Assembly (NCBI RefSeq): GCF_041146395.1
Contig: NC_090989.1
Span: forward strand, 173,631,501-173,695,500
Source of the DNA: Eulemur rufifrons
Lineage: Eukaryota; Chordata; Mammalia; Primates; Lemuridae
DNA length: 64,000 nt
Reading direction: 5' to 3'
Positions 13,415 through 26,295 of the stretch are shown here, one piece after another. Made by a program: the position numbers and the translations under genes. The notes beneath the pieces are model-generated. The model searched no databases. It was not told the DNA's origin and saw nothing but the letters and a program-made list of their open reading frames with translations. Numbering within the stretch: position 1 is the first letter of the stretch; every line of letters starts with the position of its first letter.

Positions 13415-13520
13415 TAATAGTGCACTTCTTGAGTGCCTACTACGGGGCATGTGCCATGCGAAGCTTGATGCCATCACCTCACTTAATAATCCCAAAACCC
13501 CTCTGAGGAAGTTTATCAGT
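13415..13520 (-). repeat. MIR SINE fragment
   Basis: Reads as reverse MIR: cttgagtgcctactacggggc, gccatgcgaagcttgatgcc, cacttaataatcccaaaacc, then ctgaggaagtttat. Short and old. Confidence 0.55.
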
Positions 13521-14287
13521 TAAAAATTGTATGAGTGGCATACAAATCAGAATCCCCCTGGGAAATGGGTGGTACCTTTGAGGCAGAGGTGAGGTGAGGA
13601 TTAAGGGGAATTGTCCAGAAGACATAGGAAAGGGCACATGGAGAATTCTCACCCCTCTAAGACCGGAGGGCAGGAGGAAGCCGGGGAAAGAGCCACAGCT
13701 ATAGCAGAGGGCCATCTGGTGGGAGGCGCAAGACAAAAGCCTCCACTGCCCTGTAGCTGAGAGGGAGGGAGCTAGGGGAATCTATTCTTCAACCTCTTTC
13801 TTTCCCTCTCGCCCATTTCCTGCTAGTACCTCCTGGTAACTAAACTCCTTTGGAAGCCACAGGGCAATGGCCCTTTGATGTGGTTCATAAAAGGCAGCCA
13901 CCTTCTGGGACGTAGCACAAGGGCACCAGGTAGAGCTGGACCTGGAGGGGCAACCAGAATATTCAGCACAGGCAGGTGGCAGAAAGCCCAAACAACAGGG
14001 ACTTAACCTTATAGGCTTCTACTGAAAAGAGAAGTGACAATTACTCTTCAGGGAAGTTATTAGCAACCCAGCCTCCTGCTAGCTCTCCACGGATGTTGTG
14101 TCACATTCACACTCCAGGCAGGGCGAAGGAGGAAGGGCAAAGAGCAAAAGCCAAGTTCCACCTGGATCTATCAGAAAAACACTGCTCCCAGGATATTTGT
14201 CCTTATGTCTCATTGGCCAGACCTGGGTCATGGGTCTTTCTCTGGCTGCAAAGGGAGCCTGGGGAGGGAAGTATTTTTAATGGAGCC

Positions 14288-14454
14288 AGGGTTACCAGAT
14301 AAAAATACATAACACCCTGTTAAATTTGAATTTTCACATAAATAATACATTGTTAGTAAATAGGGTATACTTTTACTTTAAAAAATCATAATTTATTGAA
14401 AATAAAATTTAACTGAGCATTCTATATTTTTATTTGCTAAGTCTGGCAACCCTA
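14288..14454. repeat. Near-palindromic MITE-like DNA element
   Basis: The left end reads agggttaccagataaaaata and the right end, reverse complemented, reads agggttgccagac with a matching gttaaattt further in. The two halves are therefore inverted copies. Partial copies of the same family are at 26296 and 27970. I recognise the family by its ggttgccagat ends but cannot name it. Confidence 0.7.
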
Positions 14455-14534
14455 ATCTGGGCACATTGCCACCCAAACACAATTGAGGATTTTAGGATAG
14501 AAGAACGGTGGTACAAATATTGAGTAGGGAACAA

Positions 14535-14690
14535 GGTACAGCTGATATACATGAGTACTATTGTTATTCCCATTTTACAGATGCAGAAGCTAAGGCTAAG
14601 AGAAAGGAAGGAATTTAACCAGGTTTTATAGCTATAAGTGCTAAAGCTGGGATTAGATTCCAGCTGGGTTAAATCCAATGCCTCTTAGCA
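14535..14690 (-). repeat. MIR SINE
   Basis: Carries the reverse MIR signature: cattttacagatgcagaagc, ctaaggctaagagaaagg, then gctgggattagattccagc. Confidence 0.75.
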
Positions 14691-14963
14691 TTTATGAATT
14701 ATTATTTTTTTTTAGACTAGTCAAGTGCAGTAGTGAGAAGGGGGAAAGTAGTGGAATAAGGAGTTCAATCTGTAACTGACTGTGAACAATCAAGTGAGAT
14801 AACTCACTACCTTCGGAGTGTTTTAGCATTTATATTATCAGCCTCTGTGATTTAAGAGGCTTCAAAACAAGCTAAAGGGAGGTCAGGTTAAGAGTTCTTT
14901 AACACAGTGACCACCCCACCGGTGAAATGTGGTCCAAAGGAGGTCAGATTGCCAGTCAGATTA

Positions 14964-15287
<324 letters not shown>

Positions 15288-15294
15288 TCATAGA

Positions 15295-15505
15295 GTAGTG
15301 GTTCTCCGTGGGTGGTGGGTGAATTTTGCCCCCTCAAGGGACATTTGGCAATGTCGAGGCACATTTTCAGTTGTCACACTGAAGAAAGGGTGCTACTGGC
15401 ATCTAGAAGGTGAAGCCAGGGATGGTAAATATTCTATAATGCACAAGACAGTCCCCCACAACAAAGAAGCATCTGATCCAAAGTGTCAATAGTACTGAGA
15501 TTCCA
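15295..15505 (+). repeat. MER20 (hAT-Charlie MITE)
   Basis: Opens tagtggttctccgtggg and continues with gggacatttggcaatgtc, ggtgctactggcatctag and cccccacaacaaagaagc, the MER20 order. It sits directly after the Alu's target duplication. Confidence 0.85.
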
Positions 15506-15855
15506 GAAGAAATGATGAGAAGCATCAAAGAGTTTACCACAGCATGTACCCCCAAATACAAAGAGGGAGCTTAGACAAAGACCCCTTTGTGAGAAGATTT
15601 CTTTCCCCTAACATCTATGTCTTACAGTAGAATTGATCACATGCTATTTTCCTGCTTCAATTTGGACACTTAACCTTTCCTACGGCACAGGAGTAAAAGA
15701 AAATATACCAGGAAAAGATATTCTGTAGCCAGAGAGACCAGGGCCCTTGCAAGGGAGTTTAGAATTTATAATTAGGAAAACAGTTATTACTGCCATGATG
15801 AAACTATTTGTTAAAATAAATAGCAGTATATACCCAAGGAAATTAATATCCTTTA

Positions 15856-16180
15856 CAATCACATGTTCCTTAATGACAGGGATAGAAATGCATCAGGCAA
15901 TTTCGTGGTCGTGAGGACATCATAGAGCATACTTATACAAACCTAGGTGGTGCACCCTCCTACACAGCCAGGCTATATGGTATAGCCTATTGCTCCTGGG
16001 CTATGAACCTGTACAGCATGTGACTGGACTGAATACTGTAGACAGCTGTGACACAATGGTAAGTATTTGTGGATCTAAACATAGAAAAGATATAGTAACA
16101 ATATGGTATTATAACTTACAGAAGCACCTTTCATATTCGGTCTATCATAGACTGAAACATTTTTATGTGGCATATGACTG
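15856..16180 (+). mobile_element. Tigger-type (pogo) DNA transposon, short non-autonomous copy
   Basis: A 325-bp element with TA on both sides. The left end reads caatcacatgttccttaatg and the right end catatgactg, matching the termini of the longer copy at 18304-19502. Internal motifs agcctattgctcctgggc and cacaatggtaagtatttgtg are characteristic. No transposase remains. Confidence 0.85.
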
Positions 16181-16383
16181 TACATCTTTAATAAAGCCAA
16201 TCATAAGTAGAAGTAAATATGATGCTTAAAATCATATTCATAAAAATAGAGATTCTATTTAGATTTTTTTGGATCAGCTACACTACTGCTGTCTCCTCAT
16301 TAAACTGAGTATGAATTTAGAAGATTGGGATGCACACAAATTTGATCTTCCCAGATTGGCTATTTTGATTCCAGAACAGCCCA

Positions 16384-16512
16384 TGAAAAAAAAAAAAAAA
16401 AAAAGGCACGGTCCCTTATACCTGTTGTCCCAGCTACTTAGGTGGCTGAGGCAGGAGGATTGCTTCTTGTGGGCAACATAGTGAGACCCTGTCTCTTAAA
16501 AAGACAAAAACA
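16384..16512 (+). repeat. 7SL-derived monomer (FLAM-like) or partial Alu
   Basis: A pure A run is followed by cctgttgtcccagctactta, ggaggattgcttc and gagaccctgtctc. This is a single Alu-like monomer with an internal deletion. The preceding A run may be the middle linker of a longer Alu that lost its left arm. Confidence 0.65.
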
Positions 16513-17189
16513 CAAAAACAGCCTACATCAGAGAATGATTGCTGACAAATGCTTATAGACTGGTGCATTTATATATGTCCCTTTTCACAGATTATCTTCA
16601 AAGAAGAGATAGCAGTTGCTTTATTAATATTGCTAATGAATAATGGAGGGCAGAAATCTAAGTTTGAGCCACTGTTCTACTTGTTAAAAATATATTGATC
16701 AGGATTGAGGGACCCTGAGTTTGGAATCATTTTCTTTGTCCTCTCGTGTTTATCTGGTTATCTTGCTAGTCTATGCCATGGTAACTCTTGATACTGCCCT
16801 GACAGAGACACTGGGCTAAAGACATCTACATCCCTTGAGATGCTTGGTAGGTCTCCAGCCCAAACCTTGCTCTGTTGAGACTGTGTCAGACCTACAGTAA
16901 ATGTCAAGCCAATAGCTTTTGAAGAGTAGATTAGACCTTCATTGCTAGTCTAGCATTATTTATGTATCAAATCTATAAATTACCATTTGATTATCAAGGT
17001 GCTTGTGTTAGCTGAAACCAGAATTTTAAATTTATTAAAGACATGAATTCCATGATGCTTTTCCAAATGGGACTTTAGCCAAAAGATATTGGTTACTTAA
17101 GTAACCAAAGGGGATCATGAGAGCCAGGGTTCATTTCTAAAGTGGTCTAATGGCATTAATCCCAGGGAGAGGAACCAGCAAGTGTAGAT

Positions 17190-17480
17190 CATCTACGCTG
17201 TTAGGTACTGTGCATGTATATCCCTATCTGTTTCTCACAACAACAAATCAACTTCCTCGTTACCATTTGAAGGATGAGGAAAATGCCCTTGGGTACATAA
17301 CCTAATAAAGCATCAGTTTATTAATCCACAAAATGGCAGTAATGATAGTACCTAACTTATGAGTATGTTGTGTGGATTAAATGGGAAAATACATGCAGAA
17401 CCTAATTATAGGACAAAGGCTTAAATACTATTAGGCTTATTATTTCTAAAAGGGCCACAGTGGGAGAAAGTGACTCCAGA
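17190..17480. repeat. MIR-like fragments in both orientations
   Basis: Segment 17190-17300 reads as reverse MIR (gttaggtactgtgcatg, ccatttgaaggatgagg). Segment 17310-17440 reads as forward MIR (catcagtttattaatcc, gtggattaaatgggaaaat). Both are diverged. Confidence 0.45.
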
Positions 17481-17589
17481 GCCTTTGTTCTTTCCACTAT
17501 ACCACATGACCTCCAAATAACAAGAGGAACAATATTTTAAGTTATTTACATGCAATTTTAGGCATGGCTCAGAGGGATCATCCATTTGA

Positions 17590-17946
<357 letters not shown>

Positions 17947-18303
17947 TATCTCCCACTTTAAACGTATTAATTTCTAGAACTCGCCTCTAGCCCCTCAAAA
18001 ATGGAGAAAAAAACCCCACCTACTAAGCAACTTGTGCATGCTGTTGTATAGTCTTAAATCATCCTTTCCTTCAGATTTTAAGAAATGATGATTATTTTAG
18101 TCTGGTGTGCTTGGATTACAGCAAGATGGGGATCTATTATAGGAAGGATGGTCCTGTAGCTATGGTTCCTGGAAAAGAACTTGTAACTGGCTGATGACCC
18201 GCAATGTTAATACCACGAACTGCTCAGTGCTGACTCCGTTCTTGGACAGCTACCATCCAATAATGCCTGATACCTGATGATAATGATGATTACAGAAGTA
18301 TTA

Positions 18304-19502
18304 CAGTCATGCACTTCATAACACTGTTTCAATCAACAATGAACTGGATGTATGACAGTGGTCCTGTAAGATTATAATGGAGCTAAAATACTCCCATCAC
18401 CTGATGAAGTCGTAGCTATCGTCATGTCACAGCACAACACATTCCTCATGTGTTTGTGATGACGCTGGTGTAAATAAACCTACTGTGCTGCCAATCATGT
18501 AAAAGTCTAGCAATGCAATTATGTGCAGTGCACAATGCATTATCAGTGATAATGATAAATGACCATGTTAGTGGTTGATGTATTTACTATACCTTTAATC
18601 ATTATTTGAGAGTGTATTCTTATTATATTTATAAAAAGTAACTGTAAAACAGCTTCAGGCAGGTCCTTCAGGAGGTGTTCTAGAAGGAGGCACTGTTATC
18701 ATGGGAGACGACAGCTCCATGTGTATGATTGCCCCTGAAGACCTTCCAGTGGGACAAGACGTGGAGGTAGAAGACAGTGATATTGATGATCCTGACCCTG
18801 TGTGGGCCTAGGATAATGTGTGTGTTTGTGCCTTCGTTTTTTAACAAAAAAAGTTTAAGAAATAAAATAAAAAAATTTAAAAATAGAGAAAGCTTATAGA
18901 ATAAGGATACAAAGAAAGAAAATATTTTTTGTACAGCTGTACAATGTTTGTGTTTTAAGCTCTTATTACAAGAGTCAAAAAGTTAAAAAAAATTAAAGTT
19001 TATAAAATAAAAAGTTAATAAACTAGGGTTAATTTATTATCGAAGAAAAATATTTTATAAATTTAGTGTAGCCTAAGTGTAGTGTTTATAAGGTCTACAG
19101 TAGTATGTATTCATGTCATAGGGCTTCACATTCACTCACCACTCACTGACTCACCCAGAGCAACTTCCAGTCCTGCAAGCTCCGTTCCTGATAAATGCCC
19201 TATACAGACATACAGCTCCCATATTTTATCTTTTTAAAATCTTTTTTACTGTATTTTTACTGTAATTTTTCTACGTTTAGATACTCAAATACTTACCATT
19301 GTGTTACAGGTGTCTACAGTATTCGGTACAGTAAAATGCTGTACAGGTTTGTAGCCTAGAAGCATTAGGCTGCACCACATAGCATATGTAGCAGGCTATA
19401 CCATCTAGGCTTGTGTAAGTATACTCTATGATGTTTGCACAATAATGAAATCATCTGATGCATTTCTCAGAACATATCCCCTTGTTAAAGGACTCATGAC
19501 TG
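18304..19502 (+). mobile_element. Tigger-type (pogo) DNA transposon, long copy
   Basis: A 1199-bp element with TA at both ends. Terminal inverted repeats are cagtcatgcacttc on the left and, reverse complemented, cagtcatgagtcc on the right. It keeps the tail of the transposase frame (separate entry) and the A/T-rich 3' section. Transposition is cut-and-paste by a DDE transposase; this copy is internally shortened and dead. Confidence 0.9.
18641..18811 (+). pseudogene. Remnant of Tigger-type transposase C-terminus
   Basis: One frame stays open for 56 codons up to a TAG at 18809-18811. Its end is strongly acidic (PEDLPVGQDVEVEDSDID, then DPDPVWA), the kind of acidic C-terminal tail found in Tigger/pogo transposases. 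The DNA-binding and DDE catalytic regions are missing, so this is a decayed remnant inside the long Tigger copy. It has no function now that I can infer. Confidence 0.7.
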
Positions 19503-19544
19503 TACATCTCCTTTTTAAAAATTTAACAAGGTAACAGCCATCTT

Positions 19545-19815
19545 GAGCATGTGCACACACACACTGAGTCAGAGGTCACTTCCTCCAGGAAGCCTTGACT
19601 TCACCCAACCCCCAGCCAGATTGGTTGCCCACACCCAGTTCCCTATTGTGTCCCTGATCATACCAATTTGCACTATATTACAATTACCTATCGATGTGAC
19701 CGAGTCCCTATCTAGACTGCAAACTCCTAGCTTATGGAGCCTGAGTCTGAGACTGCGGTATTCCCACCACCTACCACATTATAGGTAATCAATAAATATT
19801 TAATAAATAAATGAA
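19545..19815 (+). repeat. L2 LINE 3' end
   Basis: Landmarks in L2 order: cctccaggaagccttgactt, agactgcaaactcctagc, and aggtaatcaataaatattta with an AATG-type tail. Confidence 0.8.
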
Positions 19816-20002
19816 GAGCGTGTGACAAACCAAGGAAATAAGAATGAATACATGGTGTGTTTGGACACTTTTGCATGGTTGCATTAGAGAGAACAGGGAG
19901 AGTTTTGAACGGGGTGAACCATGGTCCTTGGACATGAAGCAGTGAGGTGAGCCTTAACTATTCAGACCTGGTGATTGAGACAGTAGAAAACCATTTTTTC
20001 AC

Positions 20003-20372
20003 ACTTTTTATATTATAGTAAAAAATGTATTACATAAAATTTGCCATTTTAGCCATTTTTAAAAGTATATAATTCAGCGGCATTAATTACATTCACCATG
20101 GAATGTGAATGTATTTCACATTCCACTATCTATTTCCAAAACTTATTCATCCCCTGACAGAAATTCTGTAACCGTTTAACGATAACTCCCCATTCTCTCT
20201 CTCCCCCAGCTCCCGGTAACCTCTGATCTACTTTCTGTCTCTATGAATTTGCCTTTCATAGTAATAGATGTTTCATAGAAGTGGAATCCTACAGTACTTG
20301 TCCTTTTGTATCTGCCTTACTTCACTTTGCATGACGTTTTCAAGGTTCATCTATGTAGTAGCAGCAGGAGAA
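20003..20372 (+). repeat. Old LINE (L1M-like) fragment
   Basis: Contains aaatttgccattttagcc, attcaccatggaatg, acttattcatcccctgac and ttcatagaagtggaatc, a run common to ancient L1-associated sequence in mammals. Orientation and subfamily are uncertain. Confidence 0.5.
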
Positions 20373-20598
20373 CGATTTTTAAGCAGAGGCATGATTTAGA
20401 GACAGCAACATCTCAGAAAGACAAAGTTAGCAGGTGCATGTTGGTGTTAAGCACCTCGATCCAATTGCTTCAGCACTTGGCTGACTTGTTTACTCTTGTG
20501 TAGAGCCTTTAATACTTTCTAGTGGCTGGAAACCTAAACATATCACAAGTGTGTCACCAACTTTTGATCAATATGTATCGCTAGAACTTACATTTGCA

Positions 20599-20876
20599 GC
20601 TGGGTACAGTGGCTCCCACCTGTAATCCTAGCACGCTGGGAGGCCGAGGTGGGAGGATTGCTTGAGGAGTTCAAGAACAGCCTGAGCAAGAGTGAGATCC
20701 CGTCTCTACAAAAAATAGAAAAAATTAGCTGGTTGTGGCCGCACACCTGTAGACTCAGCTAATTGGGAGGCTGAGGCAGGAGGATTGCTTGAACCCAGGA
20801 GTTTGAGGTTTCTGTGATGACACCACTGCCCTCTAACCAGGGTGAAAGAGCAAAACCCTTCTCAAAACAAACAAGA
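20599..20876 (+). mobile_element. Alu, strepsirrhine type, diverged
   Basis: Starts gctgggtacagtggctccca and includes cctagcacgctgggaggcc. The flank gaacttacatttg before it is matched by ggacttacattta after the A-rich tail, a target-site duplication. Several small deletions are present in the right arm. Confidence 0.9.
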
Positions 20877-21110
20877 AAGGACTTACATTTACTATGACTG
20901 AGGGCACACATAGTTTGTAGTGAAACCTGCCAGACACTGATACCTGTTATAATGACATGGTGAAACATGGGGTACCACTGCTGGAAGAAAGGAGAGAAGT
21001 AGCAACCGTCAAGTTGGAAAACACGTAAAGAGTGTGATAACTGGATGCTGTTAGAGGTGAGCGTCGTTATTCTGTAGTGGTCATGTGGTCACTGTTGCTG
21101 GCTTATTCAC

Positions 21111-21164
21111 TATCGCACAGAGCCTATTTTTTCTATATATCGCACAGAGCCTATATTTTCCAGT
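21111..21164. repeat. Imperfect tandem duplication, period 27
   Basis: The block tatcgcacagagcctat occurs at 21111 and again at 21138, each followed by a T-rich run with minor changes. Two units only. Confidence 0.8.
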
Positions 21165-21899
21165 AGCTGCCAGAAAAGCTAGAATTTGAGAGTGTGCTAC
21201 CTATACAAAAAATCGAGCACTAATATACCTAGAGTCATAACACACTCATATTTAATTTGTGAAAAATCAACTCTACATGCCAGAGACAAAGAATAAAGTA
21301 GCTTTAAATGATGCAAGTGATTCTGATTGCCATTTCATGCATTGAACTTATGCCCGGGAGTTGTTGTGCTCCGGGAAATATGCATCTATTTTCTGTTTCC
21401 ATTGTGTGATCTTGAGCAAAAGCATGAGTCTAGGGTTTAAAACAAAGTACCTTTCATACAATATGGTCATGAAAGAGAAGCTACTACTTCCTCTGGGGCT
21501 CAAATGAAGAAGTATCAATGTATTCCAAACTCAGCCGTGTTGGACTTGCTGACAGATGGTGTATCACTTTTCAATGTGGCTCATCTCTAATACTTTTTCT
21601 GTCATAATTTTGACCACAATTTTCACCTTATGTACTGACTTTAGAACCTAACCCCTCCCCTGATTCTAGATTCATCTTCACTATAGAAGACAATGGAAAA
21701 GCTATAGTATCCTATAAGATTTCTTGGATATAGTACTATTAAGATTTTGGGGTTACAGATAGCAAAAACCAACTAGAGCTAGCTCAAGCTTTAAAAAAAT
21801 AAGATATTGGCTGAGGGTATTTTATAAAAATCTGTATCTGTACATACAGGTATAAAGATGCAAAGGAAGCAGTGGGTGCTTTCAGCTTAGACCTTCCTC

Positions 21900-22066
21900 T
21901 CAGTGTGCCTCAAGCTATGACGTGCATATGAATCACCTGGCTTCATTGTTAAAATGCACACTCTTATTCAATAGGTCTGGGGGGGGGCATGAGATTGTGT
22001 TTCAGGTAACAAGCTCCCAGGTGATGTTTATGCTGCTGACCCTGACAGAAATTTGAGTAGCAAGAT
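21900..22066 (+). repeat. MER5A (hAT-Charlie MITE)
   Basis: Shows gcatatgaatcacctggc, ttgttaaaatgcacac, caataggtctggg and aagctcccaggtgatg, in MER5A order. Confidence 0.85.
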
Positions 22067-22264
22067 TCAAATGCTGCTATTTTGATAACACCTGGTCACT
22101 TCCCAGTTTCAAATTCCTAAGAGGGGATGAGATTGCCCTCTAGCCTGGGTCAGGCATCCACCCTGAGATCCACCCATTACACCCTGGGGAGCAAGTCACG
22201 AAACAGCAACATCCCCAGCACGACCACAGGCATGGAATGAGCGTTTCCTGTGGGCCTGTCCCTG

Positions 22265-22435
22265 TGCTCTCCATTTCAGACGTCTTAGCTCCTTTAATCC
22301 GCACATCAACACTTTGAAGTGAGGGAAGAAAACTGAGGCTTAGCTAAGTGGAGTGGCTGGTACCTGCTGGTCAGAGCTGGGCTTTGAACCACACTGCTTG
22401 ACTCCAGAGCCCCTGTGCTCTACCAGCTTCAAGAT
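22265..22435 (-). repeat. MIR SINE
   Basis: Reverse MIR: gaaaactgaggcttagctaa, gctgggctttgaaccacac, actccagagcccctgtgc. Confidence 0.8.
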
Positions 22436-23079
22436 TTGGCTGTGTTTGGGGGATGGGGTACACCTTGGATTTGTGCAGGGCCAATTCTAGGAGGAAGAGG
22501 AATCACTGTCACCTGGGCAGCTGGCCCCTGGAAGCTTTACTATATCAGCACTATATTAGTATTTGTGGATCAACATAAAGTGAGGATGAGTTAGGGTACT
22601 TGAGTCTTATGACTTTCCCCTAAAATAGTACCCCGCTTTCTACCCAAGTTCAGAAAAAGGACACTGGTGTCACATAGGGGACCAAAGTATATATAGTGTG
22701 GCGAGGAGATAAAACTTGGGTCTGCGGGATGGCTTAGAAGCCAGCTCCTTGCCAGCATGCCCTGGCACCTTGTTAGAAACGCAGGTTCTGGGACGCCCAC
22801 TGCAGACTTGCTGAGCCGGAACCTACATGTTCACAAGGTCCCCAGGGGAAGCAGGGGTTCAGGGTACGCAGCACTACCTGGAACAGCACAAGCAGCTCTG
22901 GACAACGGCAGGACTCCCCTCGGTGTTCTTGCTGGCAGGGACTACCGTGCTGCGTTTACCCCAGGGCTGGGGAACTGACGAAAACGTGTCCTCTCCGAGG
23001 GTCAGGCAGATGGAAAGAGGAGGAGGAGGATTCTCTGATGAGGGGAAGCGGGGAGGGGCCAGGTTGAGCTCATTGGTCC

Positions 23080-23690
23080 TCATGCCGCCCACTGTGTATT
23101 AGTATCACCTGGGGACTAAAAAACCAACAATTGGGTTCACCCCCAGATATTCCTATTTAATTGGCCCATTGTGGGGATGGGCCAACTATAATATGTCTTT
23201 TTAAAAAAAGCTTCCTAGATGGATATAACATACAGCGGTCCCTCTGTGGAAACATAAGGGGTGGGGAGTGAGTGTGCCTTCTTAGCAATTACCTTCCTAC
23301 TTCGGTGGGCATGAGGGGAAGGTATCAGAGCAGGGCTTCTCACACTTTAATGTGCCTAACTCAGCATCAGCTGAGGATCCTGGGCAAATGCAGGGTGTGA
23401 TTCGGTAGGTCCGGGCTGGCACCTGGGATGCTGGTTTTCTAAGCAGCTCCCAGGTAATGTCCTGTAGCTGGTACCACACTCTGAGTCGCAAGGAGCTAGA
23501 GCATGCATGAGAATCACCAGGCTCACCTGCTAAAATGCAGAGTCCCAGGTTTCCTAGCCCAGAATTTCTGACCCTGTGGATTTGTCAAAGGGGCTGGGAA
23601 TCTTTATTTTTAACGGCCATTTCTGATGCAGGTGACTGCAGTATCTGGAGGGCCCCATTTTGACAAGCTGGTCTAGAGGTTGGCAGCAGG
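23080..23690 (+). repeat. Cluster of MER5-type hAT fragments
   Basis: Three adjacent diverged copies: about 23093-23220 (tagtatcacctggggac), 23327-23495 (ttctcacactttaatgtgcc ending ctctgagtcgcaagg) and 23505-23680 (catgagaatcaccaggc, ctgctaaaatgcagagtc). A short similar piece lies near 22765. All are non-coding. Confidence 0.7.
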
Positions 23691-23954
23691 CTGGAGAAGT
23701 TTAACGAAACCTGAGAGAGAAAAGACAGAGAGAGAGAGAGAGAAGGAGAGGAGACAGAAAATATATCTGATCAAAATATTCTGTTCTCAACAGTCAACGT
23801 CCTGATCTGGTTGAGTAATCTTTGCTTCACTGTCATTACTCAGGATAATTGTGAATGAGAATGTCTCTCCCCAAGTGCTTCTCTCAAGAATGTTTGCTGA
23901 GTAGAGATTTTTAAAAACAACCAGAGCCTGCTAAAACCAGAAATCCATTCTCTC

Positions 23955-24180
23955 AGTGTTGGAGGCCAGAAGGCCAAAATCAAGATGTGGGCAGGATTGA
24001 TCCCTTCTAGAAGCTCAAAGGGAAAATGTATTCCTTGCCTCTTTCCCAGTGTTTGGTGGCTTCCGACAATCCTTGGCATCCTTGGCTTGTAGACGCATCA
24101 CTCTGATGGCTGCATCCATCATCATGTGAACACCTTCCCTCTATGTGTCTGTTAGTCTATAATTTATCTTATTAAATAAA
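23955..24180 (-). repeat. MaLR (MLT1-type) LTR fragment
   Basis: Reads as a reverse MLT1 end: gttggaggccagaaggcc, aatcaagatgtgggcagg, cttggcttgtagacgcatc, catcatgtgaacacc. Both edges are missing, and it lies just left of a forward MLT1A copy. Confidence 0.7.
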
Positions 24181-24221
24181 GATTGTCAGATTTGGGGAAC
24201 TTTTCTTCTTCATTTGATATA

Positions 24222-24853
24222 TGTTAAAGGTTGAATTGTGTCCCTCCACAAAAGATCTGTTGGGATCCTAACCTCCAGTATCTCAGAATGTGACCTTATT
24301 TGGAAATTAAGTCTTTACAGATGTAATATCCCATTAAAATGAGGTCATTAGGGTGAGCCCTAAGCCAATATGACTGTGTCTTTATAAAAAGGAGCACGCA
24401 GACACCCACACAGACAGAATGTCATGTGAAGATGATGGCAGAGGTTGGGGTGATGCTTCTGCATGCCAAAGAGCACCAACGATTGCTGGCAAACCACCAG
24501 AAGCTAGGAGAGAGGGGCCTGGAACAGATTCTCTTTCGTAGCCTTCAAAAGGACCGACGCTGTCAACACTTTGATCTTGGACCCCAGAACTGGAGACAGT
24601 AAATTTCCTTTTTTTTTTTTTAATTTTTTGGTTATTCAAATTAAGTGTTTTTGTGCAGTGATAAATTTCACATCAACCCAACTATCACTTGATGGGTTCC
24701 TGCAAGGTGTTAGAGACATCTTAGTTTTATGAAATGAGCACAGAAGCCACTGGAAGTCCACAGAGTCAGTTCCCTCTCAGATAATAAATTTCTGTTGTTT
24801 AAATCACTCAGTTTATGGTTCTTTGTTTACAGCAGCCCTAGCAAATGAACACA
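24222..24853 (+). mobile_element. Solitary MaLR LTR (MLT1A-like), interrupted
   Basis: Begins tgttaaaggttgaattgtg and ends near agcaaatgaacaca. Internal marks include cagaatgtgaccttatttgg, gaggtcattagggtgagccc, caaaccaccagaagctagg and ttctgttgtttaaatcactc. The copy is split at 24608-24782 by a later insertion. No internal retroviral region is present. Confidence 0.88.
24608..24782 (-). mobile_element. Unnamed poly(A)-tailed insertion inside an MLT1 LTR
   Basis: The LTR is interrupted by 175 bp that begin with a T run and are flanked by agtaaatttc (24598-24607) and aataaatttc (24783-24792). On the minus strand this reads as a body of about 160 nt ending in poly(A), the layout of an L1-mobilised retrocopy. 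I do not recognise the body as Alu, L1 or a known RNA. Confidence 0.6.
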
Positions 24854-24963
24854 GGATGTATATATTAATACTACACAATTCCACAGGCACTCACTGGATA
24901 AGGAATTGGTTTATAAATTCTAAATGCAACACAAATTTAAATAAATCACAATCCCTGGTTTCT

Positions 24964-25299
24964 TTTCTTTTTTTTTTTTTTTTTGAGACAGAGTCTCGCT
25001 CTGTTGCCTGGGCTAGAGTGCCGTGGCATCAGCCTAGCTCACAGCAACCTCAAACTCCTGGGCTCACACAATCCTTCTGCCTCAGCCTACCAAGTACCTG
25101 GGGCTACAGGCATGTGCCACCATGCCTGAATAATTTTTTTTCTATATATTTTTAGCTGTCCAGATAATTTCTTTCTATTTTTAGTAGAGACGGGGTCTCG
25201 CTCTTGCTCAGGCTGGTCTTGAACTCCTGACCGTGAGCGATCCTCCCGCCTTGGCCTCCCAGAGTGCTAGGATTACAGGCGTGAGCCACCGCGCCTGCC
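24964..25299 (-). mobile_element. Alu, strepsirrhine type with linker insertion
   Basis: Target-site duplications cacaatccctggtttct (24947-24963) and cacaatccctgatttct (25300-25316) differ at one base. The linker contains the extra block ctgtccagataatttctttc. Low divergence suggests a fairly young copy. Confidence 0.95.
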
Positions 25300-25319
25300 C
25301 ACAATCCCTGATTTCTAAG

Positions 25320-26290
25320 AGCTCATGATGTAGCCGAGGAGGAGTCTAGTGGGAGAGGAATTCACACATACACCTCAGTAATCCTGAAACTGGTAGACTC
25401 GGTAAAGTGGTAGTGTTCTGGGAGGATCTATTTATTTGAAAGTGATCTAGGAAAACTTCTCTGGGTATAGGGTATGAAATAGAAATAGAAATTGTTGTTC
25501 AAATCATGCAATTTCCTAAAAATCTATTGAACATGTTTGAATGTTTCACTGTTATATAATTAAAAAACTCATTCCTCAAGTTTTTCTCAAATAATAGCTA
25601 AGGTTCAGGCTAGCCTTGAAAATATTTCTCCTTTTTCCATCTGCATGCGGCAACATTATTAGAAAAAATAATTGCTGACAACATATTAAATTTACTGAGC
25701 TCCAAGGAGTTGAAATTTGCTAATGTTTCAGCTCCAGGTAGGCAGCGTGATTACTGGAATTTTTAAAGAACGAATTTCACATGTTCTCAATCATTTTCAT
25801 TGCTCTGCGAATGGAAGCAAATCATTGGGGTTCAGAATATTGTTCTGCCAAAGAAAAAATTTATGTGGCCCAGAGCTGGAGATTTTAAAATAACAAATAA
25901 CATTTACAGGACAGGCAACACAGAACACCTAAAGAATTTTCATTTTATTCCAACTCAAGCATGTAAAATTTCTAATATTAAAGCATCTCAGCAAAGGCCA
26001 AAAGGGGGCTTTGGTCAAGCCAGATGAAGCTCGAATTTTCCTCTTGTCTTTCAGCCTAAGATACTAAGCCAATTTTCGATATTTTTTCGGCCCTTGTTAC
26101 TGTATTAAAGCCATTTACTCTTCCTACTCTGTACTCAGTACAGAAGCAGCAGGCTTAATCCAGAAGATCCATAATATTTTGAAATCATGAGCTCTATTTA
26201 TTAAACCGTCTAGTCACCTGGGTGATGGGATTGGGTGAGGTTGGGGGACGAATTGTCTGATAATATAAAAGACATGCATGGGATATATGC
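25320..26290. other. Intergenic stretch with nothing recognised
   Basis: No repeat family, exon or RNA gene that I can name. Base composition is AT-rich and ordinary for the locus. Confidence 0.5.
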
Positions 26291-26295
26291 ATACT

